A model generated the notes under the pieces. That model did no database searches. It was not told the origin of the DNA and saw only the letters and a list, made by a program, of their open reading frames with translations. The translations under genes and the position numbers were made by a program. Positions 1-7,000 of a stretch of 7,323 nt of DNA are shown here, piece after piece; position 1 is the stretch's first letter; the number at the start of each line of letters is the position of its first letter. The DNA comes from Verrucomicrobiota bacterium (GTDB taxonomy: Bacteria; Verrucomicrobiota; Verrucomicrobiia; Limisphaerales; UBA8199): the NCBI GenBank assembly GCA_026397855.1, contig JAPLUA010000524.1, positions 1 through 7,323 of the forward strand, written 5' to 3'.

Positions 1-45
1 AATGAAGACCGTGAGAAAGACAACAAGGATGGATGGCTTTCTCAT
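1..45 (-). CDS. 5' end of an exported protein (partial, runs off the left edge)
   Basis: An ATG on the minus strand at 45-43 opens a frame that reads MRKPSILVVFLTVFI before the window ends. A basic N-terminus followed by an unbroken hydrophobic run is what the first half of a Sec signal peptide or an N-terminal membrane anchor looks like. It lies 99 bases downstream of the stop of the 567-residue membrane protein and has the same orientation, as expected for the next gene of a leftward group. No clear Shine-Dalgarno sequence precedes the ATG, but that is also true of the other genes here. Only 15 codons are visible, so nothing can be said about function, and a chance open frame cannot be excluded. 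Confidence 0.45.
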   Translation of the reverse strand, partial: MRKPSILVVFLTVFI

Positions 46-144
46 GGGGTGACGACTGAAAACGACTGCGCAGTATCCGGCTGATCCTCAAATAGCATGG
101 GGGAAGTCTATGGGCGGATCGGCGCGAGTCAAGTAAGCCGGGGC

Positions 145-1848
145 TCAGCCTTCGGGGAGGCCCCAGACCCAATCCCCTTCCGTGAGCGAAGTCTCATCCC
201 GGGTCTTGCCCACGCTGATCACCCCACCGTCGTCCTTTTCATTCCAGCCGACCGAGTAGAGCAGATAGCGGCCCGCTTCGGTGCGCCGGTATTTGAGCGG
301 CTCGCCATTGATGACATCGTGCGGGAGCTTCTGGATGAATTGCGGCTGGAGCTCGCCAAGCGCGGCTGGGTAGCAGCCCTTTCCCCGATGGTAGCGCTCC
401 AGGGCGCAGGCGATGATCGCGCAGTCATCGGCGGTCTGGGAATAGGCGGCTTTCCGGGCCGTCCGCGATCCGCCCGGGAGCAGGAACGCAGAGGCGAAAT
501 GGTGGCGGAGAAACAAGCCGGCGGGCGATCGTTTGGTCACCGCGGAGATTCGCTCCTCCGCCTTGCGGCTGACGCGGGGGCTGATTTGCCGGTTAGCGAG
601 ATCAATCGTAGGCAGCAGACACTCGTCCACCATGCGGCTGCAGTTCAATTGCTCGAGCGCGAACCAGCCGCCCGGGGCGATGCTCATCAGCGAGGCGACC
701 AGGTCCAATCCGGATTGTCGGCCGCCGGAACCTCCCCCGATCTGGTTGAACTTGTCTGGCGAACGCCGGATGTATTCGATGGTCGCGCTGCACCAGAGGC
801 GCTCGGCAACCATAGCACGCCTGGCGTCCGCGCAGAAGTCAAAGCCCGCGAGCTGCGCCTGCAACGCGCGCAGTTGGGGCTCCGACCATCGGGGCATCCC
901 CTCGGCGACGGGCTGGAGCGCGAGGGCCAGTTGCGCCATGCGCACCAGTTGCGAAATGAGCAGGGGCTCATCCTTGCAGGCATCCACGAGGCGAAGCAGG
1001 AGGCGGGTGTCCTCGAAGGCCTGGTCGGTCTGACCAAGGGCGAGCTCCGCGCAGGCGCGAAGCGACAACACCTGGGTCAATCGCTTCATGACAGCGAGAT
1101 GCGGCAACAGGATTGCTGCAGGATCTTTGTCATCGTAGTGGATGTTGAAGCGCGAACAGGGAAGCTTGCCTGCCACCTGGAGTTCCTCGAAAACCGATGC
1201 GGTGTCGGAGAGCCCAGCCAGAACGCCCGCTGCGGCCTCCGGAACGGTGAAATCGGCAGCCGTCGCCCAACCCTTCCGGTCGGCACCCTTGTTGGCCGTG
1301 TTATGGATTCCCGGTGGCAATGGGGACAGGCCGTAGCGTTGGAGTTTCGCCGCCGAGGCGGCGAAAGCGGGATCCGCCGCCTCGGCTTCCTGGCGGGCAA
1401 TCAGGTTGGACACGTTCAGAAACGCCGCGTGCCAGGCGGGCAGATCGGTTCGGTTCTTGACCCAGGAGTTCAGGCGTGCGGTGTTCGTCGTCTTCAGTTC
1501 GTTGGAGGCAGCATCGTAGTTCGATGCGAAGGGGCTGTTGCCTGGCGACATGCCCGGCGCGAAATCAAAGATCGGCGCCAGGAAGGGCGTCATGGCGAAG
1601 TTCTTGTCGTCAGGCACACTGGGCGGCACCATAGCGGAGAACTCCGTCGGCTCGCCTCGCGCGGCCATGGCCCGCTTGTAACTGTTCCAGGCCCACTCCC
1701 CGCGCCAGTTCTCCTCGATAAAGAACAGCCCTGCCAGGAGAAGCAAGCCGAGCAGCCAGATAAAGTAGCGCCAGGAATGCAGGAACTCCGCCAGGCTTCC
1801 GGCCGCCCGATTCGGGGTCGTCTTGCCATCGGTTGCGGGAAGGCTCAT
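145..1848 (-). CDS. Inner-membrane protein with pseudopilin-like C-terminal domain, function unknown
   Basis: This is a 567-residue protein of a lineage-type family rather than one with a known reaction. Residues 1-27 are a short polar N-terminus. Residues 28-44 (YFIWLLGLLLLAGLFFI) form one membrane helix, immediately followed by EENWRGEWAW and then PPSVPDDKNFAMTP near residues 75-90, a signature I recognise from verrucomicrobial hypothetical proteins. The middle (about 100-460) is alpha-helical in character, rich in Ala and Leu, with no catalytic motif that I can see. The last ~97 residues (471-567) resemble the C-terminal globular part of type II secretion pseudopilins: a helix with ALERYHRGKGCYPAAL, then PLKYRRT, then LLYSVGWNEKDDGG at 530-542. 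The likely topology is a single anchor with the bulk of the protein in the periplasm. I chose the ATG at 1848. An in-frame ATG at 1917 would add 23 residues (MCETNCVAYGQTCYELLRKT...), but these look non-conserved and partly overlap a relic gene fragment on the other strand. Neither start has a strong ribosome site. Confidence 0.8.
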   Translation of the reverse strand: MSLPATDGKTTPNRAAGSLAEFLHSWRYFIWLLGLLLLAGLFFIEENWRGEWAWNSYKRAMAARGEPTEFSAMVPPSVPDDKNFAMTPFLAPIFDFAPGMSPGNSPFASNYDAASNELKTTNTARLNSWVKNRTDLPAWHAAFLNVSNLIARQEAEAADPAFAASAAKLQRYGLSPLPPGIHNTANKGADRKGWATAADFTVPEAAAGVLAGLSDTASVFEELQVAGKLPCSRFNIHYDDKDPAAILLPHLAVMKRLTQVLSLRACAELALGQTDQAFEDTRLLLRLVDACKDEPLLISQLVRMAQLALALQPVAEGMPRWSEPQLRALQAQLAGFDFCADARRAMVAERLWCSATIEYIRRSPDKFNQIGGGSGGRQSGLDLVASLMSIAPGGWFALEQLNCSRMVDECLLPTIDLANRQISPRVSRKAEERISAVTKRSPAGLFLRHHFASAFLLPGGSRTARKAAYSQTADDCAIIACALERYHRGKGCYPAALGELQPQFIQKLPHDVINGEPLKYRRTEAGRYLLYSVGWNEKDDGGVISVGKTRDETSLTEGDWVWGLPEG

Positions 1849-1872
1849 AACGGCAACTGTCTTCCGAAGCAA

Positions 1873-1903
1873 TTCATAGCAGGTTTGACCGTATGCGACG
1901 CAA
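1873..1903 (-). promoter_or_regulatory. Possible promoter of the 567-residue membrane protein
   Basis: On the minus strand a TTGCGT box (1903-1898) is followed after 19 bases by TATGAA (1878-1873). TGC directly precedes the TATGAA, giving an extended -10 form (TGnTATGAA). Transcription from it would start about 18 bases before the chosen ATG at 1848 and inside the alternative longer reading frame from 1917, which fits the shorter start. The spacer is longer than the usual 17 bases and the match is modest, so this is a candidate only. Confidence 0.25.
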
Positions 1904-1918
1904 TTCGTTTCGCACATT

Positions 1919-2020
1919 AATCCCGATGCGGACGAGCGTGACGCCTATTGTGAGAACCTGGACATCATCCGCCAGTATGCGCTGCGGGCGGGCATCCGGT
2001 TCTGGAACTTCTTCAGCGTT
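1919..2020 (+). pseudogene. Relic fragment of a glycoside-hydrolase-type protein
   Basis: In the gap between two leftward genes, the plus-strand frame 1919-2020 reads NPDADERDAYCENLDIIRQY and continues ALRAGIRFWNFFSV. The pattern (Y..NL.IIR..ALRAGI.FWNF) matches, from memory, a segment of a family of large secreted beta-galactosidase-like or TIM-barrel proteins of planctomycetes and verrucomicrobia, where it reads roughly yFaNLE.vR..aL..g.pFWn. The frame is open only from 1889 to about 2147. It has no start codon in a sensible place, and just after FFSV it runs into the reverse complement of the phosphoesterase C-terminus, whose stop codon is at 2024-2022. So about 34 codons of recognisable sequence remain, cut off at both ends. 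I infer the remains of a gene lost by deletion or rearrangement. Family assignment is from recall, not from a search. Confidence 0.45.
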
Positions 2021-2021
2021 A

Positions 2022-2933
2022 TCAGCCCTGCCGCAACGCCAACTCCCGCGAGGGCTCCCGGCCGTGCCCGACCAGCTCCAACCGGTCCGGGTGCAGAGTC
2101 ACCACAGCGAAGGCGTTGGTGTCCCCGGTCTCCACCATGCCCTTGAGCGTGATGAACGGGACACCCTCGTGGACTCCGAATGAGCCCGCATGGTTGTGAC
2201 CGTTGATCCAGGCCACCACATTCCGGTTCCGCTCAACCACCCCCAGCAACGCCTCGGCGTTCCACTCGTTGTGATTGTCCCTGGGAAAGACGGGGTGGTG
2301 CGCGAAAACAACCACCTTGCGCTTTGACGCCGCGGCCTGCCGGCAGGTGTCCTCGAACCAGGCCAACTGGCGCTCCCCCACAGCGCCATTCCAGCTCTGG
2401 GCGTTGGCGGCGCCCGTGGCGGCCAGGCGGTGCAGCTCGGCGGTGGCCGCGATGCTCTCCTTGGAGTCCTTCGGATGGGAGTAGGGGCTGATGTCGGTCG
2501 TATCCAGCATCACCAGGCAGAACGCGCCCGCGCGCACCGAATAATACCGATTCTTCAAGCCGAGCCGCCGCGGCACGCGCGCCTTGAACTCGTCCGGCAG
2601 TTCAAAATCGTGGTTCCCCAGCAGGTGCCGGAACTTGTGCCGCGACCTGGACAGTGGCTTCAACACCTCATCGAAGCTCTCCCAGTGCCTGTCAATCAGG
2701 TCGCCGAGGTTCACGCACCCGTCGAGGTCGAGGCCGTTGAAATGCTCCACCGCTTCCGCAAGTTTGCCGATGGACTTGCGGTAGAACCGGGTCTTCGAGG
2801 ACTCGATGTCCGCAAACTGCGGGTCGGCCACCAGCCCGAGCCTAAGCTTCGGCGCCCGGCTGGCCCCCATCAGCAAAGGAGCTGCCACTGTAGTCGCAAC
2901 CGAGGCGGCAATGAATCTGCGGCGAGAAAGCAT
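2022..2933 (-). CDS. Tat-exported metallophosphoesterase, ADP-ribose/CDP-alcohol diphosphatase-like
   Basis: This 303-residue protein of the calcineurin-like metallophosphoesterase superfamily probably hydrolyses a nucleotide-type diphosphate or phosphodiester using two metal ions. The N-terminus SRRRFIAAS (3-11) fits the twin-arginine signal, followed by a hydrophobic stretch to about residue 24 and a possible cleavage site after SRA (27), so the enzyme should be exported folded. The metal-binding motifs are all present and in order: ADPQ (36-39), GDLID (77-81), GNHD (106-109), HH (212-213) and GHNH (245-248). Features specific to the Mn-dependent ADP-ribose/CDP-alcohol diphosphatase (ADPRM) branch are DPQFAD in place of the commoner D.H, the FYRKSI segment (50-55), WNGAVGERQLAWFED (181-195), and a C-terminus reading LHPDRLELVGHGREPSR. 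The length suits a complete single-domain enzyme plus signal peptide. It lies 91 bases after the prepilin gene on the same strand. The superfamily is very secure and the ADPRM-like branch likely; the true substrate is unknown. No Shine-Dalgarno is seen, and the start is fixed by the Tat motif. Confidence 0.9.
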   Translation of the reverse strand: MLSRRRFIAASVATTVAAPLLMGASRAPKLRLGLVADPQFADIESSKTRFYRKSIGKLAEAVEHFNGLDLDGCVNLGDLIDRHWESFDEVLKPLSRSRHKFRHLLGNHDFELPDEFKARVPRRLGLKNRYYSVRAGAFCLVMLDTTDISPYSHPKDSKESIAATAELHRLAATGAANAQSWNGAVGERQLAWFEDTCRQAAASKRKVVVFAHHPVFPRDNHNEWNAEALLGVVERNRNVVAWINGHNHAGSFGVHEGVPFITLKGMVETGDTNAFAVVTLHPDRLELVGHGREPSRELALRQG

Positions 2934-3024
2934 ACGGGGAAGCTATGTCTTCAAAATGATGCCAGAAGTCAGCACCGACCCGGGCACTGGCACAGGCCGG
3001 GCCCGCGAGCGTCACGTAAGGCAC

Positions 3025-3834
<810 letters not shown>

Positions 3835-3855
3835 AGGTTCTCTGTCGGCTTAATT

Positions 3856-3883
3856 CATGTCAGCCCATCCGACGGGTGACATG
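3856..3883 (-). promoter_or_regulatory. Stem-loop in the prepilin leader
   Basis: CATGTCA at 3856-3862 and TGACATG at 3877-3883 are perfect inverted repeats. Inside them CCC (3864-3866) pairs with GGG (3874-3876), leaving one bulged base and a 7-base loop. The structure ends 21 bases upstream of the prepilin ATG, so it would lie in the 5' leader of that mRNA just ahead of the ribosome landing zone. As DNA the outer arms could equally be a dyad operator. There is no U-tract on either side, so it is not a standard terminator. Confidence 0.45.
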
Positions 3884-3954
3884 GCTCCGATAGCTACTGA
3901 ACCCTCTCATGGATTGTCGGGGAGGTCGAGCACTTTCGCGTGGTGGGGTGCCCG

Positions 3955-3983
3955 ATTAAAAAGACGAGAACTCTTGTTGACAG
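3955..3983 (-). promoter_or_regulatory. Possible promoter of the prepilin-like gene
   Basis: On the minus strand CTGTCA (3983-3978, 4 of 6 to TTGACA) is followed after exactly 17 bases by TTTAAT (3960-3955, 5 of 6 to TATAAT). It would give a leader of roughly 115 bases that contains the stem-loop at 3856-3883. Its -35 box overlaps the -35 box of the rightward candidate promoter. This is a consensus match only. Confidence 0.35.
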
Positions 3984-4006
3984 GGCGGGCAACCCGGGAA
4001 CATGTT
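3977..4006 (+). promoter_or_regulatory. Possible promoter of the large secreted protein, with palindrome GAACATGTTC
   Basis: A perfect TTGACA lies at 3977-3982. The best -10 at normal distance is CATGTT (4001-4006, 18-base spacer), which matches TATAAT at only three positions. That weak -10 lies within a perfect 10-bp palindrome, GAACATGTTC (3998-4007), so a dimeric regulator bound there could block or recruit RNA polymerase. TATAAC at 4023-4028 is nearer consensus but lies 40 bases from the TTGACA. The ATG at 4039 has no clear Shine-Dalgarno. Confidence 0.3.
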
Positions 4007-4038
4007 CTACTCGGCATCAACTTATAACCGCCAAAGTT

Positions 4039-7000
4039 ATGAAGAGAATCCTTTCCGCAGCCCTCTCCGCCTTAATCGCTGCCGGCACCTTCCCATCCGC
4101 CCGCGCGCAAACTTCAACGATGCTTAGTCCGCTGACGACCTTTGGGAATGCGGGCGACGGCACCATCCAACCGGGGGCCACGGATCCCTACCCGCCCCTG
4201 GACACCGGCAGCAACCAGCGAGGCATGGCATACGATCCCGTGAGCGGGAACGTGGTGCTCGTGGATACGCATTCGGGCGGGGGCGGCGGCTTCCTTGCGG
4301 GGGCGATTTACATCCTGGACGGCACATACGGCACCAACATCACCACGCTGAACACCAACGGGATGGTGTACGCCGGCAGCGGCTATGCGGATGCGGCGGC
4401 GGGGGTGACCGATGACGGTGTGGTTTACGTCGCCGACCAGGTCAACAACAGCGCCACCACGGCCTTCATCATCTACCGATGGGACAGCGTGGCCTCCACG
4501 GCACCGCCCTACATGTGCTTTTCCAACACCATTACCCCCTACCAGCGTTACGGCATCAGCTTTGACATACGCGGTGCAGGGACCAACACCCAGATCATCG
4601 TGGGCTCCCAGTCCCAGAGCGGCTCGACCGGCACCAACGTGGTCATCTTCACCACCGCCGACGGGACGAACTTTGCCGCCAACGTGTTGTCCACGGGCGT
4701 GGCCAGCCCCAACTTCAACGACGGTATCGCCTTCGGCCCGGGGAATACGTTCTGGGCCAAGCGCGTCGGCGCTCCGCTGCTCCTCATGGCCTTCAACCTG
4801 GCAACCCGCACGGCCACGCTGGTGCAGAGCTTCGACAGCAGCGTGTTTATCGGCAGCGCCAACCTGGGACCCATCGCCGTGGACAACGCACACCATCTCA
4901 TGGCGGCGATCAATGTAACCAGCGGCACTACCGGGCCGGAGCAGGTGCGGCTGTATGATATTTCCGCCACCAACAGCCCGCCCGTCCTGCTCGATGTGAA
5001 GGACTACGTGCCGAACAACGTCAATGCCACGGCTCCGGCTGGCTACCTGGACTTTGGCGGCGGGAGGTTGTACTCCCACGTCATCAATAACGGGATGGCG
5101 ACCTTCTCGGTGGGGGCAGTCCCGACGCCGGTGCCTGTGCTGCTGATGCAATTGCCGGCAACGAACCGCGTGCCGGTCGGCACAACGGTCCGGCACGAGA
5201 TGTTAGCCTATCCGCAGGCCACTTGGCAGTGGACGAAGAACGGCGCCAACCTGCCCGGCGCGACCAACGCCTATTATGCGATGACCTCCGTTACCACCAA
5301 CGACGCGGGCCAATACCACGTAAAGGTAACCAACGGCGGAGGCTCCGTGGATAGCACCACGAATCAGCTCATCATCCTCGGCCCGGCTGATATGTACCAT
5401 CTGAACCTCGTGTGGAGCGCCGCCCCGGGCAGCGCGCCTTACATCGACAACACCGGCAGCGCAACCACCCCGAACCAGCGCACCATCGCTTACAACGCGC
5501 GATCCAACGAGCTCTACATCGTCAGCCGCGCCAGCCAGAACTTCACAATCTGCGCCGTCAACGCCACCAACATCTCGGCCTCGGCGCCCGCCGTGATCAA
5601 GACTCTTAACACCAATGGGCTCGTCTTCGCTTCCGCCGGGATCAGTGTCGTCGCCATCGGGGTGGCCGAGGACGGGGCAATTTACGCCTGCAACGCGACT
5701 GCCGATGCCACCGGCGGTAATGGCGCCATGTTCCGGGTCTATCGCTGGGCCGATTCGGATCCCAACACACTTCCAGTGCAGATCTTCTCCGGCGACCCGG
5801 CCGGCCAATCCGCCGCCTTCCGCTGGGGTGACACTCTGGCGGTCCGTGGCACGGGCCCTGGCACCCAGCTCCTCCTCGACAGCTATGACGACGCCCAGCG
5901 CTATGTTTCCATCCTCGCCCCCACTGACATCACCCTGGCCAACTGGTCCAGCACCTTTAACTTCCAGACCAAGGTCGGCACGGGCCTGGGACGGAGCATG
6001 GAATGGGGTGCAGGAAACACGATCTGGCAGAAGCGCCGCGCCACCGCGCTGGTGCAATCAGGCATTGATCCCACCACCTCGGGCGGCATCAGCACCGTGC
6101 TGGCCAGTTACACCAGTTTGCCCGGTGCCGCCCCGACCGTTATTGGACCTGTGGGCCTCGATTTGAGTCGCAACCTGTTGGTCGGCATTGCCACCAACTC
6201 AGCCTCGGTCGGCCCGGCCTCGTTGAACCTGTATGACGTCACTAGCTTTAGCGCGCCGATTGCTCTGGCGGCCTACACGTTCCCCCAAAGCCCTTACAAG
6301 GATAACAAGAACTGCATTGGCCAGTGCTTCTTCGCCGGGGACTACGTCTTCGCCATCTGCGGCAATAACGGCGTCATGGCCTACAAAGTAGTCGTGGGGC
6401 CTCCGACGCCTCCCGCGTTCCTTGTCCAGCCAAGGAACCTGCAGCTTGTCGAGGCCAGCGCCGGCACGATGAGCGTGACGCTGGACCAGACCGCCGCCTA
6501 CCAATGGCAGAAGGGCGGCACCAATATCGCCGGCGCCACTGCCTCCAGCTACACGATCAGTCCCGCCCAGCTCAGCGACGCGGCCAGTTACCGGTGCGTG
6601 GCCTCGAACTTCTTCGGAATGAACACCAGCTCCGTGGCGGTGGTCACCATCCGGGCCCTGGCCGATGTTTATCATCTAACACGGATCTGGAGCCTCGGCC
6701 CGCTGAGCCGGCCTTACCTGCTTGCCGACACCGACACTTCTAGAGGCCAGACGCCTCTTTATCGCAGCATTGCCTACAACAGCTTGTCGAATCAGATTTA
6801 TGTGATCAGCCGCACCAACGCCAGCTCGGGCCTGAGCATCAATGTGCTGGATGCCTCCACGGGGGCTGACTTGTATCAGCTCGATACGACCGGTATTACG
6901 GGCGGAAGCATCGTCCTGCTGGCGATGGGGGTTGGAGAGGACGGCTCCGTCTATGCCGCGAACGAAGACAGCACGGGGAGCAGCCCGGCCACTTACAAGC

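Noticed and set aside
1..84. Plus-strand frame ending at 84 (NEDREKDNKDGWLSHGVTTE...) as the tail of an upstream gene
   Set aside because: It is only 27 codons with no recognisable motif, and it conflicts with the more convincing signal-peptide start on the minus strand at 45.
140..165. Imperfect hairpin (GGGGCT ... AGGCCCC) at the stop codon of the membrane protein
   Set aside because: The arms are mismatched, the element overlaps the end of the coding region, and there is no following U-tract.
97..1920. A 607-codon plus-strand open frame covering the whole of the 567-residue membrane protein
   Set aside because: It is exactly in codon register with the minus-strand gene, so it stays open simply because the real gene avoids TTA, CTA and TCA codons in GC-rich DNA. 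Its translation is an Arg/Gly-rich, domain-free sequence, while the minus strand has a membrane helix and family motifs.
2979..3001. GC-rich inverted repeat (CCCGGGC ... GCCGGG) after the prepilin gene as an intrinsic terminator
   Set aside because: The stem has a bulge and a 10-base loop, and no T-rich tract follows on the minus strand, so termination cannot be supported from sequence.
3998..4007. GAACATGTTC as a LexA (SOS) box
   Set aside because: GAAC and GTTC half-sites recall LexA operators, but they are separated by two bases rather than four, and neither flanking gene is a DNA-damage gene. It is kept only as an unassigned palindrome.
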